Shown one piece after another: positions 6,274 to 12,704 of a stretch of 17,434 nt of DNA. The notes under the pieces were generated by a model that ran no database searches, was not told the origin of the DNA, and saw only the letters and a program-made list of their open reading frames with translations. Position numbers and translations under genes: made by a program. The DNA is from Magnetococcales bacterium (lineage in GTDB: Bacteria > Pseudomonadota > Magnetococcia > Magnetococcales > DC0425bin3), in assembly GCA_015229045.1 (NCBI GenBank), contig JADGCJ010000066.1, positions 1 to 17,434 of the forward strand. Direction: 5' to 3'. Numbering within the stretch: the first letter of the stretch is position 1; each line of letters opens with the position of its first letter.

Positions 6274-7882
6274 CCACCCCTTCCTGAAGAATTTTCCACG
6301 TATCTCCCTCTTTCTTCATCAGGATGGATTTGTGGACGACGTCATTGAACTTGTTGGAGCGGTAGCTCTGAATGAAATTGACCTTGGCCACTCCCGGACC
6401 TTCCATGCGAACGCGCAGATCATCCAGTCCGATGTGAATGGACTTCGCCTTCTCGACGAGATGCTTGCGTTTTCTTGACCACTCCTCGCGCGTGGTGAAG
6501 CCATCGGGCAGACGAAAATCCTTGGCGTAGGCGGCCAGGTACTGGGGCAGTTGTTTTTCCGACCAGGCAGCGGCCCAACTCCGAATGGCTTTTTCGACGG
6601 CCTGGGTCTCCTGGTTCTGGTTGACACTTTCCGGGGCCTGGGCCCGCTTGGGCGATGCCAGGAAGTAGGGGATTTCCCTGTCTTCTTTTTCAACCGCCTC
6701 GAAGACCTGGTCGAGCTTGGTCATATGGGTCATGCGCACGGCCTGGTCCGGTGTTTTGACTTGGCCCTTGGTCAACTGTTTCATGGCGGCGGGTGCTTCA
6801 TCCTTGATGGCTTTTTCTTTGCTCTCTTCTTTGGTCTCTTTTTTGACCTCCCTGGTTTCCCTGGTCTGACTGGCAGGGGCCGGAGCGGTTTTTACGTCGC
6901 GGAGAGACTGTTTTTCCTTGGCCTGTTGTTCCAGCAGCAGATTTTTCTCTTTTTCGGCACGTGCCTTGGCTTCTATGCTGGCCCGGGTCTTTTCCTGTGC
7001 TTCGGCGTCGATGCGCTCGCGTTCCTCGTTTTTGACCTGAGCCAGGGCCTCAGCGCGAATTTTTCCCATTTCCGTGGCTTGTACCTGGGCCAGGATCTCG
7101 GTGTGAAGCTTTTGGCGCATGTCGGCGCGTACCTGTTCCAGGAGTTCGGTACGCACCTGATTGATGGCCTCGGCCTTGAGTTTGTCCATGGCCTCGGCTC
7201 GAACTTTTTCCACGGCATCATTGCGGGCCTTGCGGAGAAACTCTTCGGACAGACGGGCGGGTGGCGCGGCGGAGGCATTGTTGCCCGGGGCTGTGAAAAG
7301 GGTGCGCACCAAGGCAAGTTTGGCTTCGGTTTCCGGGTTGCCGCGATTGATCTGCAGGGCCTTTTTGTAGGCTTGCGAAGCCAGCTTGGCGTAGACGTCC
7401 CCAAGATTTTCGCGCGCCGTCGCATATCCGGGCCGGGAGTTGATGGCCCTGATCAGGACGTCACGCGCCTTTTCCAGCTGCCCCTGTTCGGCGTAGAGAA
7501 CCGCCAGATTGTTGAAAGGTTCCGGCCTGTCCGGGAACTCCTCGGTAAGTTCCTGGAAAACCTGAATGGCCTCGGCCTGTTTTTGCTCTTCGGTCAGGAT
7601 CAACCCCTTGAGAAATCGGGCCTGGGCATCCTTGGGGTTGGTTTTCAGGAAGGTATCGAGGCGACTCATGGCCGCCGGGAGCTGTTTTTTTTCCAAAAGT
7701 GTCTGGATTTCATCGATCTCTCCGGCCAGGGCGGGGGGTGCCAGGGACGCCCAGACGAGAAGGGCGCAGCCGAGCAGGGGCAACAGGAAAAGAAAACGCC
7801 CCACTGCCGCGAAAGTCGCGCAGCGACTTCCATGACCGGAGGGTGGAGGGAGGATTCCCCCACCCATGAAGGTTCCATACAT
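6266..7882 (-). CDS. exported TPR protein with octapeptide-repeat helix and NTF2-like C-terminus
   Basis: The 538-residue product has four visible parts: a signal sequence (hydrophobic core FLFLLPLLGCALLVWASL, cleavage likely after ALA at 53); three to four TPR-like helix pairs (about 54-190, for example PEPFNNLAVLYAEQGQLEKAR); a 96-residue Glu/Lys/Ala-rich segment of twelve 8-residue units (219-314) followed by a Lys/Glu-rich linker; and an NTF2/SnoaL-like domain (about 430-538) ending DTWKILQE. The last part resembles the C-terminus of the L,D-transpeptidase encoded by the overlapping next gene, so the pair probably works together on the cell wall. The start is uncertain: ATG at 7882, ATG at 7867, or a GTG at 7804 that would give a standard 27-residue signal peptide and leave the hairpin repeat untranslated. 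The precise function is unknown. Confidence 0.82.
   Translation of the reverse strand: MYGTFMGGGILPPPSGHGSRCATFAAVGRFLFLLPLLGCALLVWASLAPPALAGEIDEIQTLLEKKQLPAAMSRLDTFLKTNPKDAQARFLKGLILTEEQKQAEAIQVFQELTEEFPDRPEPFNNLAVLYAEQGQLEKARDVLIRAINSRPGYATARENLGDVYAKLASQAYKKALQINRGNPETEAKLALVRTLFTAPGNNASAAPPARLSEEFLRKARNDAVEKVRAEAMDKLKAEAINQVRTELLEQVRADMRQKLHTEILAQVQATEMGKIRAEALAQVKNEERERIDAEAQEKTRASIEAKARAEKEKNLLLEQQAKEKQSLRDVKTAPAPASQTRETREVKKETKEESKEKAIKDEAPAAMKQLTKGQVKTPDQAVRMTHMTKLDQVFEAVEKEDREIPYFLASPKRAQAPESVNQNQETQAVEKAIRSWAAAWSEKQLPQYLAAYAKDFRLPDGFTTREEWSRKRKHLVEKAKSIHIGLDDLRVRMEGPGVAKVNFIQSYRSNKFNDVVHKSILMKKEGDTWKILQEGVDG
6941..7228 (-). repeat. 12 degenerate octapeptide (24-bp) tandem repeats inside the TPR protein gene
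   Basis: The 288 bp encode exactly twelve 8-residue units, each starting with a small or hydrophobic residue, usually followed by Arg/Lys, Ala/Thr and Glu, and ending with Gln, Lys or Arg. Examples are VRAEAMDK, LKAEAINQ, VRTELLEQ, LHTEILAQ and IRAEALAQ. The pattern is clearest in units 2-8 and decays towards the end. This must be a long charged helix. Confidence 0.8.
7807..7835 (-). repeat. 29-nt hairpin repeat, copy 2
   Basis: This is the reverse-oriented partner of the element at 4034-4062, with 26 of 29 positions identical. Its core is the same AGTCGC/GCGACT hairpin. It lies in the N-terminal region of the TPR protein gene, ending 3 nt upstream of a GTG that could be the true start. Confidence 0.65.
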
Positions 7883-7929
7883 TTTCGTCAACCCACCCAA
7901 AAGACAACGGACACACAAGGAGCGACGGA

Positions 7930-7958
7930 AGTATAACCACGGATCGTTCCGATCTCAA
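7930..7958 (-). promoter_or_regulatory. sigma70-like promoter for the TPR/L,D-transpeptidase unit
   Basis: On the minus strand a -35 box TTGAGA (7958-7953) is followed by a 17-nt spacer and a -10 box TATACT (7935-7930). Spacing is optimal and both boxes are close to consensus. Transcription would begin near 7923, about 40 nt before the ATG at 7882. Confidence 0.6.
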
Positions 7959-7989
7959 CGATTCGCCTGGCAGCCGACCATATTTTTGC

Positions 7990-8712
7990 TCAAATGGGCA
8001 GGAAGATCAGAAATTGCAGGGCCTGTTTGATGAAGCGTTTGGTTTTTTGCGCCACCACCTGCGACATGGCGTCTTGCAGACCGATCATTTTCCCAAAAAG
8101 TCGTTCATAGCTGAGATTGTGCACAGCCCCTTCGCTTTCGTTGCTGAGCAGAAAAAGGTTGCCTTGAGCGTCCCGATCGTGGCCGAGGAGCCAGAGCGCC
8201 AGTTCCAGGTTGCGGGCGCTGTTGTACAGCTTTTGCGGGTCCAGTGAGTCCAGGACGAAAAACTCTCTCTTGTTGTCGTAGGATGCCATGACCATCGATC
8301 CCAGACCAACGGTGTAGGCCAGAACCCGGTCTCCCGTAAAAGAGTCCTGGAAGGCCAAACGGATGCAATCGACTCCCTTCAAGTGGTTCAATTCGGCAAA
8401 GTCCCAATTGTGAAAAGAGCCGAAAACCCGGTTGACGTTGGCGTCGATTTGATGGGTGGAACCGCGATGCAGCTGGTTGGGGTTGCGCCGATAGAGTTTG
8501 ACCATCAACTGCTTGATGTAGCCCATGACATCGCGTTGGTTGGTCTCGACGAACAGGTTGACATCGGTCTTGGCCAAATCGGGCCAGGAAAAGCTGGTGT
8601 TTTCCTGGTCGAGAGGGGTTCGCTCCGCCACCGACCCTGCACAACCCGCAAGCCACAAAAACAGGGTGGAGAGGAGCAGGGTCGCCCGGAAGCCTGTCTT
8701 TTTTATGCGCAT
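7990..8712 (-). CDS. lipoprotein of unknown function downstream of mlaA
   Basis: I do not recognise the family. The 240-residue product has a lipoprotein signal: MRIKK, a hydrophobic stretch, then LAGC with Cys24 as the lipidated residue. The residues after Cys are AGS, without the Asp that would retain it in the inner membrane of enteric bacteria, so outer-membrane placement is likely. The mature part is a single globular region, with NLFVETNQRDVMGYIKQLMV early and KLYNSARNLELALWLLGHDRD late, and a hydrophobic C-terminus (ALQFLIFLPI). I chose the ATG at 8710-8712 because it places the basic residues right before the hydrophobic core; the frame extends to a TTG at 8745, just 3 nt after the mlaA stop. 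The tight linkage suggests co-expression with MlaA and a role at the outer membrane. Confidence 0.78.
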   Translation of the reverse strand: MRIKKTGFRATLLLSTLFLWLAGCAGSVAERTPLDQENTSFSWPDLAKTDVNLFVETNQRDVMGYIKQLMVKLYRRNPNQLHRGSTHQIDANVNRVFGSFHNWDFAELNHLKGVDCIRLAFQDSFTGDRVLAYTVGLGSMVMASYDNKREFFVLDSLDPQKLYNSARNLELALWLLGHDRDAQGNLFLLSNESEGAVHNLSYERLFGKMIGLQDAMSQVVAQKTKRFIKQALQFLIFLPI

Positions 8713-8748
8713 CAGGATTTCAAGAGGATTGTGCAGGTCCGCCAAAGG

Positions 8749-9513
8749 TCAATGGGAGACTTTCTCCTGGCGTTTTTGCAGGTAGCCACTGCGAACAGCG
8801 ACATAAGGGTCCAGGGTGGCCGTGCGCAGGGTCTGGAACTCTTCCAGACGGAGGGAGGTTTCATTGACCCTGGAGAAGGTTTTGATGCCGACCTGATCCC
8901 AAAAATTTCTGGGGACATAGTTCAGCGGGTCGAGGAACCAGTCCCCTATGTCACCCACGGTGTCACGCGCATTGGAGGGACCGAAAACCGGCCAGACCAG
9001 GTAGAGCTTGTCGCCGACGCCATAGCGTCCCAGTGTTTGTCCCAGGTCGGCGCGGCTGCTGTGGAGGTTGAAATGCAACGAGGCGACATCGAAGAGACCC
9101 GCCACACCGAGGGTCGAGTTGACCAGAAAACGGCCCAGCTCCTCACCAGCCGCCTGTCCTTTGCCCTGAAGCAGGGCATTGGTGAAGTGGATCGGTGCCT
9201 TCAGATTCTGGAAGAAATTGCGTACAGCGATGCGCCCCCCCTCCGGAACCAGGGCCTGGTAGCCCGTGGCCACGGGTTCCAGAACCCACTCGGAGGCCTT
9301 GTCGTTGAAGGTGAACATGGCCCGATTCCAGGGTTCCAAAGGGTCCGACACCACGGCCGATTTTTGCGCCTGATCCTCGGAAGACCAGATGGCATCTTCG
9401 GTGCTTTGTTCTCCTGGGGTGTGCGGTTTGGGTCCGGCCATGCCGATGATCGGTTCGCCGACCAGGAAAAAAGCCATCACCCATAAGGCCAGACGCCACA
9501 CCCGTGTCTTCAT
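8749..9513 (-). CDS. mlaA: MlaA family outer-membrane phospholipid-removal protein
   Basis: MlaA (VacJ) extracts mislocalised phospholipids from the outer leaflet of the outer membrane and passes them to MlaC. The 254-residue product has the family core: DPLEPWNRAMFTFND, VATGYQALVPEGGR, NSTLGVAGLFDVAS and DLGQTLGRYGVGD followed by VWPVFGPSNARD. The ATG at 9511-9513 has AAGGA 7 nt upstream, an ideal ribosome-binding site. The N-terminus (MKTRVWRLALWVMAFFLVG) is a signal peptide with probable cleavage after GMA at 26, but it has no lipobox cysteine, unlike E. coli MlaA. The gene is divergent from mlaEFDC, with 166 bp between, and is followed by a lipoprotein gene. Confidence 0.96.
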   Translation of the reverse strand: MKTRVWRLALWVMAFFLVGEPIIGMAGPKPHTPGEQSTEDAIWSSEDQAQKSAVVSDPLEPWNRAMFTFNDKASEWVLEPVATGYQALVPEGGRIAVRNFFQNLKAPIHFTNALLQGKGQAAGEELGRFLVNSTLGVAGLFDVASLHFNLHSSRADLGQTLGRYGVGDKLYLVWPVFGPSNARDTVGDIGDWFLDPLNYVPRNFWDQVGIKTFSRVNETSLRLEEFQTLRTATLDPYVAVRSGYLQKRQEKVSH

Positions 9514-9602
9514 CGCATCGTCCTTCGTAGCCATAGTGTCCAGATGGAAGGGGTCTCTCCCCATGCCTTGCGGAAAGGATCCATGATGAGCGATAATTCC
9601 CC

Positions 9603-9614
9603 GGTTTGCAAACC
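9603..9614. promoter_or_regulatory. 12-bp perfect palindrome between mlaA and mlaE
   Basis: GGTTTGCAAACC is a perfect palindrome near the middle of the 166-bp intergenic region between the divergent mlaA and mlaE units. It is a candidate operator that could control both directions. No convincing -35/-10 boxes could be fixed around it. Confidence 0.35.
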
Positions 9615-9679
9615 ACTCCGGGTGACGTTGTCCGGTACCGATCCAAATCCTGTCCAGGCAGCCGCACACATTTTCTTTC

Positions 9680-10450
9680 ATGATCCTGACACTTCGCAAC
9701 CTTGGACGTGTCTCTCTCCAGAGATTCTGGAGGATGGGGCACATGTTTCTCTTTTTGCTGACGGCCCTCTTTGGCGTGGTGCGACCGCCGTATCGCCCTC
9801 GAAATTTGTTCAAACAGATTGTTTTTATTGGTATTCGTTCCCTGTTTGTCATCGTGTTGACCGCCGCTTTCACCGGCATGGTCCTGGCTCTTCAGGGGTA
9901 TTATATCCTGTCTCGATTCGGCTCCGAGGGGATGGTCGGGCCGATGGTGGCGTTGGCTGTCGTCCAGGAGTTGGGGCCGGTTCTCACGGCATTGATGGTG
10001 ACGGGTCGTGCCGGATCGGCGATGGCCGGCGAGCTGGGTGTCATGCGCATCAAGGAGCAGATCGATGCCCTGGAATCGATGGGGATCAATCCCCTCAAAT
10101 ACCTCGTCGCCCCGAGGGTGGAGGCGAGCCTCATTTCCCTGCCCGTATTGACGGCCATCTTCAATGTGGTGGGCATTTTTGGCGGCTACCTGGTGGCCGT
10201 GCAGCTGTTGGGGATGTCGAGCGGTACCTACTGGGGCGGCATCGAGTCCAAACTGGCGGCCAAGGACATCTACATCAGCGTGATCAAATCGATCAGCTTC
10301 GGCTTGATCATCGCCTGGGTCTGTACCTACATGGGGTACTTTACCACCCGAGGCGCGGAAGGCGTTGGGCGATCCATCACATCGGCTGTCGTTCTCAGCT
10401 CGGTTCTGGTCCTGATCTGGGATTACTTCATCACCTCGGTCATGCTCTAG
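9680..10450 (+). CDS. mlaE: MlaE family ABC-transporter permease
   Basis: MlaE is the inner-membrane permease of the phospholipid-transport complex MlaFEDB. The 256-residue product has about the length of E. coli MlaE and the family core: TGMVLALQGYYILS, VALAVVQELGPVLTALMVTGRAGSA, GELGVMRIKEQIDALESMGI, and PLKYLVAPRVEASLISLPVL. Hydrophobic stretches fit five or so membrane segments. The ATG at 9680 lacks a clear ribosome-binding site. A second ATG at 9743 has GGAGG 9 nt upstream and could be used, but it would remove the N-terminal interface helix (LRNLGRVSLQRF) that the family has, so I keep the longer form. It is first in the operon, with mlaF starting 16 bp after its stop. Confidence 0.96.
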   Translation: MILTLRNLGRVSLQRFWRMGHMFLFLLTALFGVVRPPYRPRNLFKQIVFIGIRSLFVIVLTAAFTGMVLALQGYYILSRFGSEGMVGPMVALAVVQELGPVLTALMVTGRAGSAMAGELGVMRIKEQIDALESMGINPLKYLVAPRVEASLISLPVLTAIFNVVGIFGGYLVAVQLLGMSSGTYWGGIESKLAAKDIYISVIKSISFGLIIAWVCTYMGYFTTRGAEGVGRSITSAVVLSSVLVLIWDYFITSVML

Positions 10451-10466
10451 GTCTCGGAGATTTGTC

Positions 10467-11471
10467 GTGTCCATCCGCAAAAAGACTCCTGACCAGATCG
10501 ACTCTTCCGGGACGCTCGGCGACATGCTCGTCGCGACGGGGCAGGTCTCTCCGCAGCATGTCGAAGCGGCTCTGACGCAGCAGGCCCGCCAGAAGGATCC
10601 CGATCTTCTGGGGGAAATCCTCGTCAAGCAAGGTCACCTTGCCCAGCCCGGGCTGTTGGAGGCGCTGGTTGCCAAATTTGCCGAGGAGCGCACGCTCTAT
10701 GCGACTCAGCCACTCCCCCCCACGGCCATGCGCTTTGCTGGCGTGGAGAAAACCCTCGACGGTCGCAAGGTTCTGGATCGGGTCGATCTGGAGATTCCCC
10801 AGGGCAAGATCACCGCGATCATTGGCGTCAGCGGGGGCGGCAAGAGCGTCTCTCTCAAACACATGATCGGCCTCATGGCCCCGGACCGGGGCGAGGTGTT
10901 TGTCGGAGAACAGGAGCTGGGAAAACTCTCCCGGAAAGAGCTGCTGCGCGTCCGCGAACGCTTCAGCATGCTGTTCCAAAGCAGCGCTCTGTTCGATTCG
11001 ATGAGTGTCTTTGACAACGTCGCGTTCCCCTTGCGGGAAAAGACCCGCCTCGATGCGGAGACCATTGCCCACATGGTGCACAAGACCCTGGCCCAGGTTG
11101 GCCTGTCGGGCATGGACGGCAAATTTCCGGACGAGTTGAGCGGTGGCATGATGAAGCGGGTCGCCCTGGCGCGTGCCCTGGTGACGCAACCGGAGATCAT
11201 CCTGCTCGACGAACCGACGGCCGGTCTGGACCCGATCATAGAAAACGCCATCCATCATCTCATCTGCGACACCTACATGCGCACCCGTTACACCATGGTG
11301 ATCATCAGCCATGCCATTCCGCAAATCTTTCATTGGTGTCATCATGTCCTCGTTCTGCATGAGGGAAAGATTCTGGAATCCGGTCCCTCGGCCGTTGTCA
11401 TGGAGTCGCGGCATCCAGTCATTCAACAATTCATCAACGGGAACCTGACAGGGCCCATCAAGATCATCTGA
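10467..11471 (+). CDS. mlaF: MlaF family ABC-transporter ATPase with an N-terminal MshEN/GspE-N-like domain
   Basis: MlaF powers phospholipid transport through MlaE. The ATPase part (about residues 88-330) is complete: Walker A GVSGGGKS (120-127), FQSSALFDSMSVFDNV as Q-loop region, signature LSGGM (224-228), Walker B ILLDEP with Asp248/Glu249, and the switch His282 in IISHAI. The product is 334 residues, some 65 longer than a usual MlaF. The extra N-terminus holds two successive motifs, TLGDMLVATGQVSPQHVEAA (16-35, continuing to Gln39) and LLGEILVKQGHLAQPGLLEA (47-66). These match the LG-x2-LV-x2-G...L-x3-L pattern of MshEN/GspE N-terminal domains. The GTG start at 10467 has GGAGA 6 nt upstream. 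No in-frame start with a ribosome-binding site lies near the ATPase border, so the extension is probably translated. Confidence 0.93.
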   Translation: MSIRKKTPDQIDSSGTLGDMLVATGQVSPQHVEAALTQQARQKDPDLLGEILVKQGHLAQPGLLEALVAKFAEERTLYATQPLPPTAMRFAGVEKTLDGRKVLDRVDLEIPQGKITAIIGVSGGGKSVSLKHMIGLMAPDRGEVFVGEQELGKLSRKELLRVRERFSMLFQSSALFDSMSVFDNVAFPLREKTRLDAETIAHMVHKTLAQVGLSGMDGKFPDELSGGMMKRVALARALVTQPEIILLDEPTAGLDPIIENAIHHLICDTYMRTRYTMVIISHAIPQIFHWCHHVLVLHEGKILESGPSAVVMESRHPVIQQFINGNLTGPIKII

Positions 11472-11493
11472 AATTTTCCGGGGAAGGCAGCCG

Positions 11494-11949
11494 ATGACAA
11501 CTCAATCCGTCAAACTGGAACTGGCAGTCGGAGTCTTTGTCCTGACGGGCATTCTGGCCCTGGCATGGCTCTCCGTCAAAATGGCTCGCATGGAGCTGGT
11601 GGGGGGGAGCTTCAAGACGATCCACGCCCATTTCACCTCCATTGCCGGGCTGAGGAGCGGTGCCTCCGTCGAGATTTCCGGCGTCGAAGTGGGGCGTGTC
11701 AAGCAGATCGATCTGGACGTCAAGCTGTTCGATGCCCTGGTCACCATGAATATTCGTCACGATGTTCCCATTCAGGAGGATGCCATCGCTTCGGTCCGCA
11801 CCAAGGGTCTCATCGGCGATCGCTATGTGAAGATCGCCCCCGGCGGATCGGATACCCTGCTGAAATCGGGTGACCGCCTGGTCCAGACCGAGCCGGCCAT
11901 CGATTTTGAGGAGTTGATCAGCCAGTTTATTCATGGCAGTGTCAAATAA
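11494..11949 (+). CDS. mlaD: MlaD family MCE-domain protein
   Basis: MlaD is the membrane-anchored periplasmic subunit that forms a hexameric MCE ring on the MlaEF core and passes lipid to or from MlaC. The 151-residue product has one N-terminal transmembrane helix (about 10-28) and one MCE domain (about 37-115) with the typical FTSIAGLRSGASVEISGVEV, then ASVRTKGLIGDRYVKI. It is shorter than E. coli MlaD (183 residues) because the C-terminal helix region is brief. GGGGAAGG lies about 7 nt before the ATG. The gene starts 22 bp after mlaF and ends 23 bp before mlaC. Confidence 0.96.
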   Translation: MTTQSVKLELAVGVFVLTGILALAWLSVKMARMELVGGSFKTIHAHFTSIAGLRSGASVEISGVEVGRVKQIDLDVKLFDALVTMNIRHDVPIQEDAIASVRTKGLIGDRYVKIAPGGSDTLLKSGDRLVQTEPAIDFEELISQFIHGSVK

Positions 11950-11961
11950 TTGATTAATCAA
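11950..11961. promoter_or_regulatory. 12-bp perfect palindrome between mlaD and mlaC
   Basis: TTGATTAATCAA is a perfect palindrome that starts right after the mlaD stop and ends next to the AAGGA ribosome-binding site of mlaC. It could be a protein site or a weak RNA stem, or it may be chance in an AT-rich gap. Confidence 0.25.
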
Positions 11962-11972
11962 GGAAAATAACA

Positions 11973-12704
11973 ATGTCTACAGCACGATTCCGTCTCTTTT
12001 CCGGAGCGGGGGTTCTTTTTTTCTGGCTTGCCCTCTTTTTGCCCGCAACCGTGTCGGCGGAGGCCTCCGCCCCCGCCGGTGCCATGGTCTCCCTCCATAA
12101 GACCATCGAGCAGATCATCGATCTTCTCAAGGATCCGCAGTACAACACCCCGGAAAAGAGACTGTCCAGGCGGGATGCGCTCAGAGAGCTGGTCTATCAG
12201 CAGTTTAATTTTCACCTCATGGCGCGTGGGGCTGTCGGCCCGCGCTGGAAGGAGTATACTCCGCAGCAGCAACAACGTTTTGGCGATCTTTTCAAGCGGG
12301 TGCTTGAAGATGCCTATCTGGCCAAAATCGAGGGGTATCAGGGGGAAAAGGTTCTTTTCAATAAAGAGATCTCCGAGAGTGCTACCATCACGCGGGTGGA
12401 GAGCGTCGTCCATGCCAAGGGGCAGGAGTATGCCATGCAGTATCGGATGACCCAATCCAGGGAGGGTCGCTGGGAGGTCTTTGATATCATCATCGAGGGG
12501 GTCAGCCTGATCAACAATTATCGCTCCCAGTTTCAATCGATCTTGAACAAGGATGGGCCAGCCGGTCTGTTGGCCAGGATGGAGAGCAAGTTTGGCGGGG
12601 CTGAATCGGGTGGTTTGCAGCCGGGAGGAGGATCCGGGTCTCTGGACCTGACCTCCGACAAGCCGGGTCTCTCTTCCGGCAAAAAGGGATCGGCAGCCCC
12701 ATGA
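11973..12704 (+). CDS. mlaC: MlaC family periplasmic phospholipid carrier
   Basis: MlaC shuttles phospholipids across the periplasm between MlaA and MlaFEDB. The 243-residue product starts with a signal peptide (cleavage after VSA at 29). It contains the family features SRRDALRELVYQQFNFHLMA, RWKEYTPQQQQRFGDLFKRV, and the late segment WEVFDIIIEGVSLINNYRSQF. It is longer than E. coli MlaC (211 residues) because of a Gly/Ser-rich C-terminal tail after residue 208 (GGLQPGGGSGS...), which looks unstructured. AAGGA lies about 8 nt upstream of the ATG. Its stop overlaps the pyrF start as ATGA (12701-12704). Confidence 0.95.
   Translation: MSTARFRLFSGAGVLFFWLALFLPATVSAEASAPAGAMVSLHKTIEQIIDLLKDPQYNTPEKRLSRRDALRELVYQQFNFHLMARGAVGPRWKEYTPQQQQRFGDLFKRVLEDAYLAKIEGYQGEKVLFNKEISESATITRVESVVHAKGQEYAMQYRMTQSREGRWEVFDIIIEGVSLINNYRSQFQSILNKDGPAGLLARMESKFGGAESGGLQPGGGSGSLDLTSDKPGLSSGKKGSAAP

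Noticed and set aside
6551..7936. A 461-codon open frame on the plus strand across the TPR protein gene.
   Set aside because: It mirrors the Lys/Glu/Ala-rich repeat as a Phe/Leu/Gly-rich sequence with no family features; it is a shadow of the real minus-strand gene.
8383..10627. Long frames antisense to mlaA and the lipoprotein (8383-9486, plus) and spanning the mlaA-mlaE divide (9143-10627, minus).
   Set aside because: Both overlap clear mla genes in other frames, and the second would run through a divergent promoter region and into the antisense of mlaE. No domain is recognisable.
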